Source: Elusimicrobia bacterium RIFCSPLOWO2_12_FULL_59_9
Lineage (GTDB): Bacteria > Elusimicrobiota > Elusimicrobia > O2-12-FULL-59-9
Length of the DNA stretch: 5,270 nucleotides
Direction of reading: 5' to 3'
NCBI GenBank assembly: GCA_001800185.1
Contig: MGUX01000082.1
Location: 7,727 to 12,996 of the forward strand
Shown here piece by piece: positions 1 to 5,270 of the stretch (its first letter is position 1; the number at the start of each line of letters is the position of its first letter). The notes below the pieces were generated by a model. The model saw only the letters and a program-made list of their open reading frames with translations, searched no databases and was not told where the DNA came from. The translations under genes and the position numbers were made by a program.

Positions 1-2
1 TT

Positions 3-695
3 GAGGCGGTAGCCTCCCAAATCACCGAGGCCCTTCGCAAAACCTTTCCGCAAAACACATTTCAAGAGGTCCGCCGGGAATACGTCGGCCCCGCCGTCGG
101 CGACTACCTCATCCGCCAAGCTCTAAAAGCCTTCGCTTTTTCCCTCCTGGCCATCATCATTTATGTCGCGTTCCGCTTCAAGAACCCGGTTTGGGGGATG
201 GCGGGCGTCATCGCCCTCATCCATGACGTATGGATCACTCTCGCGGCTTTCTCCTGGACCAACCGCGAAGTGGACTTGGTCATCGTCGCGGCGCTGTTGA
301 CCATCGCGGGCTATTCGATCAACGACACCATCGTCATCTTCGACCGAATGCGGGAAAATATGCGCAAGGACGTGAAAATGCCGTTCGGCGAGATGACCAA
401 CCTCAGCCTCAACGAAACGCTGTCGAGAACCCTGATCACCAACTTGACGGTCTTCTTCGCCGTCGTTGCGTTGATGCTCTTCGGAGGCGACGTCCTCCAT
501 AATTTCGCGTTTGCCATGTTCTGCGGATGTATCGCCGGGACCTATTCGACCATCGGAATCGCCACCCCGCTCGCGTATTTATGGGAGACCCGGCATTCCG
601 GGAGATCAACCTATGCGGAAAATCAAAAGCTTCAAGATCAACCTGCGCCTTCGGGAAATTCAGCGCAGAGCAAAAAAAGAAAAATTAAATATTGA
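3..695 (+). CDS. secF: Protein translocase subunit SecF, C-terminal 230 residues (5' end outside window)
   Basis: SecF partners SecD in the inner-membrane SecDF complex, which uses the proton gradient to help pull proteins out of the SecYEG channel on the periplasmic side. The frame is open from the left edge, so the N-terminus and first membrane helix are missing. Numbering from the first full codon, the visible part has the VGP motif after the periplasmic domain (28-30), a helix at about 40-57, FR at 57-58, and the conserved HD pair (74-75). It also has the signature GYSINDTIVIFDR (103-115) followed by REN, then TLSRT (139-143), FGG (160-162) and the closing GTYS (179-182). Five hydrophobic helices are visible, as expected for the C-terminal part of SecF. 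secD is expected just upstream. The last ~35 residues are a polar, lysine-rich tail ending KKRKIKY that runs 83 bases into the next gene. Identification is from motifs and is very secure; only the extent of the tail is odd. Confidence 0.97.
   Translation, partial: EAVASQITEALRKTFPQNTFQEVRREYVGPAVGDYLIRQALKAFAFSLLAIIIYVAFRFKNPVWGMAGVIALIHDVWITLAAFSWTNREVDLVIVAALLTIAGYSINDTIVIFDRMRENMRKDVKMPFGEMTNLSLNETLSRTLITNLTVFFAVVALMLFGGDVLHNFAFAMFCGCIAGTYSTIGIATPLAYLWETRHSGRSTYAENQKLQDQPAPSGNSAQSKKRKIKY
600..605 (+). promoter_or_regulatory. Ribosome binding site deciding the start at 613
   Basis: GGGAGA lies seven bases before the ATG at 613, inside the 3' end of secF. It supports starting the downstream gene here, even though this gives a long overlap and the open frame continues upstream to 511. 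The residues before 613 would be an out-of-frame reading of conserved SecF helix sequence, so they are not a believable N-terminus. Confidence 0.6.
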
Positions 696-1221
696 GGACC
701 CGCTCATCGCCGACGCGAGCCGGCTGGAGGCCTTTCTCTCCGAGTTGGGGCAAGGCATGACGCCGGCCGTCGTTTTTGACACTTTCCCCCCGTCCAGCGA
801 GGCCTCGGACGTTCTGGCGCCCGTGCCCGGCTTGGCTTTCAGCTTGGCGGCCGTGACGCTGGGAGAAGCCCCTTCCGCGCGGCTTGAAGCCGCGCGCTCC
901 GGCGGCAATTTGACCGAGGCGCGGCTTATAGAGATCGCGGCCGAAGTGGGGCTTGAGGCCGCGGCGCGATTTTTGCTCTCCATTCTGGAGACGGAGGCGA
1001 CCCTGGAGCGCTGCGAGTTAAGCCCGCTTCAATATCTGACGGAGCCCCAACTGATCGCCAGCGCCGCCAAGCTGCTCGATGTTTCCAAGATCGGCGTCTG
1101 CCCGGCGGCCCCCGAGACGGAACTCGCCTATCCGCTTCGCCCGAGCCTCTCGCGCCTTTTCAGCGTCAGTTGGATATCCAAGTCCCGAGCCCGCCGCAGA
1201 CCCGCCCAAATAACGATCTAA
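613..1221 (+). CDS. Uncharacterised 202-residue protein, possibly a divergent MetH-activation-like fold
   Basis: I do not recognise this family with certainty. The start at 613 is chosen for its ribosome binding site (GGGAGA, seven bases away). The N-terminus (1-25) is strongly basic, with MRKIKSFKINLRLREI followed by a lysine/arginine helix. The rest is alanine- and leucine-rich and soluble, with no signal peptide or membrane helix. The order of elements recalls the B12-dependent methionine synthase activation domain and its stand-alone relatives: a strand ending in VTLG (81-84), a helix LIEIAAEVGLEAAARFL (105-121), LSPLQYLTEPQLIASAAKLL (136-155), IGV (160-162), and YPLRPSLSRLF (173-183). 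That resemblance is inference from memory of the family pattern, not an alignment. The gene sits between secF and an acyltransferase gene in a tight operon, overlapping secF by 83 bases, and its TAA directly precedes the next GTG. Real coding is well supported; the function is unknown. Confidence 0.85.
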   Translation: MRKIKSFKINLRLREIQRRAKKEKLNIEDPLIADASRLEAFLSELGQGMTPAVVFDTFPPSSEASDVLAPVPGLAFSLAAVTLGEAPSARLEAARSGGNLTEARLIEIAAEVGLEAAARFLLSILETEATLERCELSPLQYLTEPQLIASAAKLLDVSKIGVCPAAPETELAYPLRPSLSRLFSVSWISKSRARRRPAQITI

Positions 1222-1875
1222 GTGAGACCGCTGCTGCGGCGCCTGCTGAGCGCTCTCGCCCCCAAGCTGGCGTATGGCTATCTCAAGTGCGTCGCTTGGA
1301 CGACGTCCATTCGCTGGCTGGACGTAGAAACTGTGGCCGCGCTGGAAGCCGAGGGTAAAAACTTTCTGTACGCCTTCTGGCACGGCCGCCAGGTGTTTTT
1401 CACGATTTCTCACCGCAAACAGCGGGCCGCCATCATGGTCAGCCAAAGCCGCGACGGCGACATTATCGCGGAGGTTATGCGCCTGTCGGGCCTCAGGGCC
1501 GTTCGCGGCTCCTCCTCCAGGGGCGGCGCCGGGGCGCTCAAAGAAATGATGCGCTGCATACGCTCCGGCCTTCATCTGGGCATATCTCCCGACGGCCCGC
1601 GCGGGCCGCTCAAGCAGGTCCAGCCCGGCGCCCTTTACCTGGCGCAGAGGCTCCACATTCCCATCGTCCCCATTTCCAACGGCCTGAAACGCTCTCTGGT
1701 CGTCGGCACATGGGACGAATTTCACATCCCGCTTCCCTTCAACCGCGCCGCCATCGCCCATGGAAAACCCATTTACGTCGCCCCGTCGGATTCCATCGAA
1801 GAAAAATCCAAGGAGCTTCAAGCCTCCTTGAATGAGGCGGACCGTCGCGCCGATGCGGCCGCCAAAACGCCATGA
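1222..1875 (+). CDS. DUF374 / lysophospholipid acyltransferase family protein
   Basis: This 217-residue protein belongs to the DUF374 branch of the lysophospholipid acyltransferase superfamily, which transfers acyl chains to lipid substrates at the inner membrane. In Gram-negatives, members often sit beside lipid A/Kdo genes. Visible motifs are FWHGRQ (52-57, the histidine block), SQSRDGD (74-80), RGSSSRGG (95-102), the substrate-binding PDGPRGP (123-129), and the PIVPIS strand (147-152). The length fits the family. Only a basic, weakly hydrophobic N-terminus (about 4-33) could anchor it. The start is a GTG on the base after the previous gene's TAA, in the same frame and without a clear Shine-Dalgarno, so translation is probably coupled to the upstream gene. 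Its stop overlaps the waaA start (ATGA). The neighbouring Kdo transferase suggests a role in making lipid A or another outer-membrane lipid. The exact acyl donor and acceptor cannot be read from the sequence. Confidence 0.92.
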   Translation: MRPLLRRLLSALAPKLAYGYLKCVAWTTSIRWLDVETVAALEAEGKNFLYAFWHGRQVFFTISHRKQRAAIMVSQSRDGDIIAEVMRLSGLRAVRGSSSRGGAGALKEMMRCIRSGLHLGISPDGPRGPLKQVQPGALYLAQRLHIPIVPISNGLKRSLVVGTWDEFHIPLPFNRAAIAHGKPIYVAPSDSIEEKSKELQASLNEADRRADAAAKTP

Positions 1876-3221
1876 CGGCGTGGATGGCGTTGTACAATTT
1901 TTTCTACCTGCCGGCTCTGGCCGCCGTGTTGACCGGCTTTTTTTTCTCCAAACGCAGAAAAATGCTCGGCCGCTGGCGCGAGGAAATCTTCGAGCGGCTG
2001 TTTTCCCCCGTGGAACGCATTCGCCAGAAAGCGGGAAACAGGCCGCTGGTCTGGGCGCATGCGGCATCCGTCGGCGAGGTGCATGCCGCGAAGGGATTAT
2101 TGCAGGCGCTCAAGAAAAAACATCCGGAGACTTTCATTGTATTGAGCACGACGACGCAGAGCGGAAAGGAAGCGGCCGCAAAAATCGCCGAAGCGGAGTG
2201 CGTCCTGCTTTTCCCGCTGGATTTTTATCCGGCGCTGAGCCGCCTCCTGCGGCTTCGCGTCAAACTGCTGCTGCTGGTGGAAACCGAGCTTTGGCCCAAT
2301 CTAATTTTTCTGGCCCGCCGCCGCGGCGCGGCCATCGCCGTGGTCAACGGACGGCTCTCGGAGCGCAGCTTTCCGCGATACCGGCGCGCCCGCTTTTTCC
2401 TGTCGGCGCTTTTGGGCCAAATCGACCTTTTTTGCGTCCAAGAGCCGGCGGATGCGGAGCGCTTCATCGCCTTGGGCGCCGGGGCGGAGCGCACCCGGAC
2501 GGTGGGCAACCTGAAATATGACGCGGCTCCCCAGGATTCCCAGGAATTAATCGACCTCATCGATAAAAAATTATCGCGTCTGGGGTGGTCGGCCTCCGAG
2601 GATCCTATTTTTTTGGCCGGCAGCACGCACCCGGAAGAAGAAGGGGACGTGCTGCGGGGTTATCTCGCGGCGCAGCGCCGCTTCCCGCGCCTCAAGCTCG
2701 TCCTGGCTCCCCGGCATCTCGACAGGCTCGCCGAAACGCTCGCCCACATCGAGGCCTGCGGCGTTTCCTGGACTCTCTGGGACGGGGCCGGGAGCGGGGG
2801 CGAGTCCCCGCGTTGCCTTGTGGTCAACCGCCTCGGTCTCCTGAGCGTCCTGTATGGACGGGCCCGCATCGCGTTTGTCGGCGGAACGCTGGCCGATAGG
2901 GGAGGCCACAATCTTTTGGAGCCCGCGCAAAGGGGAATCCCAGTGATGTTTGGCCCGCACACCTCCAATGTGCCGCAAATCTCCCGGCGCTTGGTGGAAG
3001 CGGGCGGCGGCATGCAGGTGACGGACGGGCAGGAAATCGGGGCCCGCCTGCTGGAAGCGCTCGCCGATCCCGACGGCCTGGCACGCCAAGGCGCGGCCGC
3101 CCGCCGGACCGCCGCCTCCTTCCGAGGCGCCGTGGAAAAAACTCTCTTGGAGTTGGCGCCCCTTCTCAATTCCCCCCGCGCCGAAGCGACGATCCCCAGG
3201 ACGGCCGGTCATGCCCCATAA
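1872..3221 (+). CDS. waaA: 3-deoxy-D-manno-octulosonic acid (Kdo) transferase
   Basis: WaaA (KdtA) transfers Kdo from CMP-Kdo to the lipid A precursor on the cytoplasmic face of the inner membrane, starting the inner core of LPS. The 449-residue product is slightly longer than the usual ~420-430. It has an N-terminal membrane-anchor helix (about 7-25), then the GT-B N-lobe with HAASVGEV (63-70), whose Glu69 aligns with the known catalytic base. STTTQSG (92-98), FPLDF (114-118), ETELWPN (137-143) and NGRLSERS (159-166) follow. The C-lobe has GNLKYD (212-217), GSTHPEEE (250-257), APRHLDR (279-285), FVGGTL (335-340), GGHNLLEPA (344-352) and FGPHTSN (360-366), the donor-binding side. The usual DTxGEL-like segment reads NRLGLL (319-324), a mild variant. 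The ATG overlaps the acyltransferase stop by four bases, and the end overlaps the RNase D start by 11 bases, so translational coupling on both sides is likely. Whether it adds one or more Kdo residues cannot be told. Confidence 0.96.
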   Translation: MTAWMALYNFFYLPALAAVLTGFFFSKRRKMLGRWREEIFERLFSPVERIRQKAGNRPLVWAHAASVGEVHAAKGLLQALKKKHPETFIVLSTTTQSGKEAAAKIAEAECVLLFPLDFYPALSRLLRLRVKLLLLVETELWPNLIFLARRRGAAIAVVNGRLSERSFPRYRRARFFLSALLGQIDLFCVQEPADAERFIALGAGAERTRTVGNLKYDAAPQDSQELIDLIDKKLSRLGWSASEDPIFLAGSTHPEEEGDVLRGYLAAQRRFPRLKLVLAPRHLDRLAETLAHIEACGVSWTLWDGAGSGGESPRCLVVNRLGLLSVLYGRARIAFVGGTLADRGGHNLLEPAQRGIPVMFGPHTSNVPQISRRLVEAGGGMQVTDGQEIGARLLEALADPDGLARQGAAARRTAASFRGAVEKTLLELAPLLNSPRAEATIPRTAGHAP

Positions 3222-4416
3222 AAACGCTCTACCCGCTCCCGTGTTGATCGAGACCCAGGAGGCGCTCAAAGAAACGGCGCCGCGTTTGCGGCAAGCGGGG
3301 GAGATAGGCGTAGACATCGAGTCCAACAGTTTCTACGCCTACAGCGAGAAGGTCTGCCTGATTCAATTTTCCACCCGCCAGCAAGATTTTATCGTCGACC
3401 CACTTTCCGTCAAGGACCTCTCCGCCTTGGCCCCGATTTTCCATGATCCGGGGGTGGAGAAAGTCTTCCACGCGGGCGAATACGACATCCTTTGCCTCAA
3501 GCGCGATTACGGTTTTAAAATCGTCTCCATATTCGACACCATGGTCGCGGCGCAAGCGTTGGGATTGGACGCCTTGGGGCTGGCCCCCATCGTCGAGAGG
3601 CGATTCGGGGTGAGGCTCTCCAAAAAGCTGCAGCGCGCCGACTGGGCCAAGCGCCCGCTCACGCCGGAGCATGTGGAGTACGCCCGCCTGGACACCCACT
3701 TTCTCTTGCCGTTGCGCGATATGCTCAAGCGAGAGCTCGAACAAAGGGGGCTTCTGCGGGAAGCCCTGGATGAATTCCACCGGCAAACGCTGGTCGAACC
3801 CGTTTCAAAAACCTTCGACCCGCAAAGCTTTTGGCGCTTGCCGGGCGCCCGGAACCTGCAGGCGCAGGCCAAAGCCGTCCTTCAAGCTCTGCACTGCTAC
3901 CGGGAAAAGAAGGCCGCCGCTCTGGACCGGGCGCCTTTCCGGATCTTGCCCGAAGAGCTCCTGGTGCGTTTGGCCGGGGAGCAGCCGCGAAGCATGGATT
4001 GCCTGCGGCGGGTCAAAGGCATGAGCCCCTATTTGGCGGCGCGCTTCGGCGGCGATATTCTCGCGGAAATCGAAAAGGGTTTGCGCTCGCCGCCGGTGGA
4101 AAAACCGCCAGAACGCCGCGAAACGGAGCTTTGGGACGGCCCAACGCGGCGGCGTTACGAAGCTCTGCGCGGATGGCGGAGGCTGCAGGCGGAGAGGCGC
4201 GGCGTCAATCCCGCCGTCATCATGCCCAACGAGCACCTCCGCGCTCTGGCACAAGGCCCGCGCGCCTCCAAGGACCCCGCGCTGTGGTTGACGGCTTTGA
4301 GCCCCTACAAACGGGAGACCTACGGCGAAGAGCTATCCCGCCTTTTGGCCGAAATACCGCCGGCCGGGAAAGCCTTCTTCCGAAGAGGCCGCCGCTCCGG
4401 CTCCCGCAATGCCTGA
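3211..4416 (+). CDS. rnd: Ribonuclease D (DEDDy 3'-5' exoribonuclease with two HRDC domains)
   Basis: RNase D trims the 3' ends of tRNA precursors and other small stable RNAs in the cytoplasm. The 401-residue product has the DEDDy exonuclease domain at about 12-190. Motif I is VDIES (34-38; metal ligands Asp35 and Glu37). Motif II is HAGEYD (87-92; Asp92). Motif III is YARLD (157-161; Tyr157 and Asp161). The family segment QRADWAKRPLT (141-151) precedes motif III. Two helical HRDC-type regions follow, about 212-290 and 312-380, the arrangement of E. coli RNase D (about 375 residues). The C-terminal ~20 residues are proline- and arginine-rich with no clear role. The ATG lies within the last 11 bases of waaA, with only AGGA (3198-3201) as a weak ribosome binding site, so coupling to waaA is plausible. 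All catalytic residues are present and the protein should be active. It is the last gene of the operon; no convincing intrinsic terminator follows. Confidence 0.96.
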   Translation: MPHKNALPAPVLIETQEALKETAPRLRQAGEIGVDIESNSFYAYSEKVCLIQFSTRQQDFIVDPLSVKDLSALAPIFHDPGVEKVFHAGEYDILCLKRDYGFKIVSIFDTMVAAQALGLDALGLAPIVERRFGVRLSKKLQRADWAKRPLTPEHVEYARLDTHFLLPLRDMLKRELEQRGLLREALDEFHRQTLVEPVSKTFDPQSFWRLPGARNLQAQAKAVLQALHCYREKKAAALDRAPFRILPEELLVRLAGEQPRSMDCLRRVKGMSPYLAARFGGDILAEIEKGLRSPPVEKPPERRETELWDGPTRRRYEALRGWRRLQAERRGVNPAVIMPNEHLRALAQGPRASKDPALWLTALSPYKRETYGEELSRLLAEIPPAGKAFFRRGRRSGSRNA

Positions 4417-4443
4417 ATCGCATCGAGGCGCGCCGGGAATTTG

Positions 4444-4473
4444 TTGAAATCCCCTTTCATTACGGCTTTTAAT
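4444..4473 (+). promoter_or_regulatory. Putative sigma70-type promoter for the small cysteine-rich gene
   Basis: TTGAAA (4444-4449) matches the -35 consensus at five of six bases. TTTAAT (4468-4473) matches the -10 consensus at five of six, with an 18-base spacer. Transcription would begin near 4480, giving a leader of about 30 bases before the ATG at 4511. The stretch is noticeably more AT-rich than the flanking genes, and it lies in the 94-base gap after rnd. Seen by eye only; no operator-like repeat is evident beside it. Confidence 0.55.
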
Positions 4474-4510
4474 AAGGTAGACTCTAGAGAGCAAAGTTGC
4501 GGGGGTTGGA

Positions 4511-4777
4511 ATGAGCGTGAAGGAGAAAATGAAAACCAAGGAAGAATCGAATCATTGTCCGTTTTGCGACGCCGCGGTGGCCCTATCCGGATCCAACTGC
4601 GGCGCCTCCAACTGCCTCAACAAGCAAAAGCTTTTCAACGATCTTATGTCTTACTCCAATTGGGACCAGGCGCTGAGGCTTTGCGACTCGAAATTCCTGG
4701 CAAAAAAGGAAAGCTTGGCGCCGGCTCGCGGCGTAAAAATCCGCCTCAACAAAAGATCCCCGCCGTTTCTTAACTGA
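4511..4777 (+). CDS. Small cysteine-rich (zinc-ribbon-like) protein, 88 residues, unknown function
   Basis: I do not recognise the family. The product is hydrophilic, with a lysine/glutamate-rich start, then CPFC (16-19) and a second pair of cysteines at 30 and 35 (CGASNC), giving CX2C-X10-CX4C. This spacing could bind one zinc in a ribbon- or knuckle-like fold. After it comes an amphipathic stretch with SNWDQALRLCDSKFL (about 49-63) and a basic, proline-ended tail. The ATG at 4511 follows GGGGG at 4501-4505. An alternative in-frame ATG at 4529 has a perfect AAGGAG (4520-4525) but only three bases of spacing, so 4511 is preferred, though either would keep all the cysteines. An overlapping frame over the same bases lacks cysteine pairing and has an arginine/glutamine-rich shadow composition. 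The gene seems to stand alone behind its own promoter and points toward the response-regulator gene. A small regulatory or nucleic-acid-binding role is possible but unproven. Confidence 0.75.
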   Translation: MSVKEKMKTKEESNHCPFCDAAVALSGSNCGASNCLNKQKLFNDLMSYSNWDQALRLCDSKFLAKKESLAPARGVKIRLNKRSPPFLN

Positions 4778-4779
4778 CA

Positions 4780-4795
4780 GCGGCCCGGCGGCCGC
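4780..4795. other. GC-rich hairpin in the convergent intergenic region
   Basis: GCGGCC (4780-4785) and GGCCGC (4790-4795) can form a six-pair stem with a four-base loop, just after the stop of the small gene. A perfect ten-base palindrome (4787-4796) overlaps it. Neither strand has a T-run after the stem, so this is not a canonical intrinsic terminator. It could weakly stop transcription or protect 3' ends for the two converging genes. The rest of 4778-4872 shows no other clear element. Confidence 0.3.
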
Positions 4796-4872
4796 CCCGT
4801 CGCCCTTCAATCCTCACCGCATCCATCGCCGCGTCACACAACACGTATATGTCGGCGGGGCAAATGATTGGG

Positions 4873-5270
4873 TTATTGTTTGCCGGGTCCTTGAGCGGGT
4901 TTTTGCTTCTTCTCGTATTTTTCGAATAGGGCCGCGACGCGCTCGGTCACCTCGGCCAGCCCGAAAGGTTTGGGCAAATAATCGTCGGCGCCGGCCTCAA
5001 GTCCCATTTTGCGGGCGACGTCCGGTCCTTTGCCGGTCATCACGATAATAGGAATGTGGGAGAGTTCGGGGCTTTGGCGCACCGTGCGGCAAATCTCCAT
5101 GCCGTCGGTGCCGGTCAAAATGATATCGAGCATAATCATGTCCGGCTGCCGGTCCCAAATGGCTTCCATAGCGCTTTCCACGTTGGTGGCCAACGCGACG
5201 TCATAGCCCGCTTCCTCCAAAATCGTGCCCAGCAGATCCCGCATCCCCATTTCGTCCTCAACGACTAAAA
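4873..5270 (-). CDS. Single-domain response regulator (CheY/Spo0F-like receiver), 5' end outside window
   Basis: This is a receiver (REC) domain that would be phosphorylated by a sensor histidine kinase. The frame stays open to the right edge. Reading back from the window end gives LVVEDE before the first in-window methionine, the classic beta-1 strand and acidic pocket, so the methionine at 5250 is not the true start and only a few residues are missing. Numbering from the first full codon, the acidic pair is Glu4-Asp5, the phospho-acceptor is Asp48 in MLDIIL, the switch threonine is Thr78 in VMTGK, and the conserved lysine is Lys100 in PKPFG. All key residues are intact. No output domain follows: the protein ends after helix 5 with a short lysine/glutamine/proline-rich tail. 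An N-terminal fusion beyond the edge is not excluded. It converges on the small cysteine-rich gene. No partner kinase is visible, so the signal is unknown. Confidence 0.95.
   Translation of the reverse strand, partial: LVVEDEMGMRDLLGTILEEAGYDVALATNVESAMEAIWDRQPDMIMLDIILTGTDGMEICRTVRQSPELSHIPIIVMTGKGPDVARKMGLEAGADDYLPKPFGLAEVTERVAALFEKYEKKQKPAQGPGKQ

Noticed and set aside
511..612. N-terminal extension of the unknown gene upstream of 613
   Set aside because: These codons are an out-of-frame reading of conserved SecF helix and tail sequence, and the ATG at 613 has its own ribosome binding site.
1018..2067. Long open frame on the minus strand (349 codons)
   Set aside because: It runs opposite the acyltransferase and the start of waaA, both with clear family motifs. 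Its product is a low-complexity arginine/glycine/alanine shadow with no recognisable domain, as is common in GC-rich DNA.
1832..2521. Plus-strand open frame (229 codons) in another frame of waaA
   Set aside because: The arginine/proline/glycine-rich product is an off-frame reading of waaA.
2571..3326. Minus-strand open frame (251 codons) across waaA and the rnd start
   Set aside because: It lies opposite the conserved C-lobe of WaaA and the start of RNase D, and its translation shows no family pattern.
4427..4434. Palindrome GGCGCGCC after rnd as a terminator or binding site
   Set aside because: It is a loop-less eight-base palindrome expected by chance in GC-rich DNA, with no T-run.
4441..4773. 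Plus-strand open frame (110 codons) overlapping the small cysteine-rich gene
   Set aside because: It starts from a TTG at the proposed promoter, has no ribosome binding site, and yields a glutamine/arginine-rich shadow product. The frame at 4511 has cysteine pairs and better codon use.
4859..4884. Inverted repeat GGCAAA / TTTGCC around the response-regulator stop codon, as a terminator
   Set aside because: The stem is only six pairs with a 14-base loop, and no T-run follows on the minus strand.

Overview
The window comes from a GC-rich bacterial chromosome. Its reading frames are packed almost end to end, and codons favour G or C in the third position. A Kdo transferase (WaaA/KdtA) next to a DUF374-type acyltransferase points to a Gram-negative cell with a lipid A/Kdo outer membrane. 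The exact lineage cannot be read from the sequence. A deep-branching diderm such as Elusimicrobiota or a deltaproteobacterium-like group is a guess only.

Positions 1-4416 look like one plus-strand operon with no real gaps. It begins inside secF (open at the left edge). Next comes a 202-residue protein of unknown function whose start lies 83 bases inside secF. A DUF374 lysophospholipid-acyltransferase-like gene follows, starting on the base after that protein's stop codon. Then come waaA/kdtA (ATGA overlap) and a ribonuclease D gene (11-base overlap). SecF and WaaA act at the inner membrane; the acyltransferase probably does too, which gives the operon an envelope-building theme. RNase D is the RNA-processing passenger at the end.

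Positions 4417-4510 are a short intergenic region with a near-consensus sigma70-type promoter. It drives a small 88-residue protein with a four-cysteine, zinc-ribbon-like N-terminus (4511-4777). About 95 bases of non-coding sequence separate that gene from a convergent minus-strand gene for a single-domain response regulator, whose first few codons lie beyond the right edge.

Most of the window is ordinary housekeeping, and I see no mobile element, CRISPR array, RNA gene or obvious new multi-gene system. The points most worth a second look are: the unknown protein after secF, which shows a faint order-of-motifs resemblance to the B12-dependent methionine synthase activation fold; the long secF overlap with an A7 run inside it; and the small cysteine-rich protein with its own strong-looking promoter.
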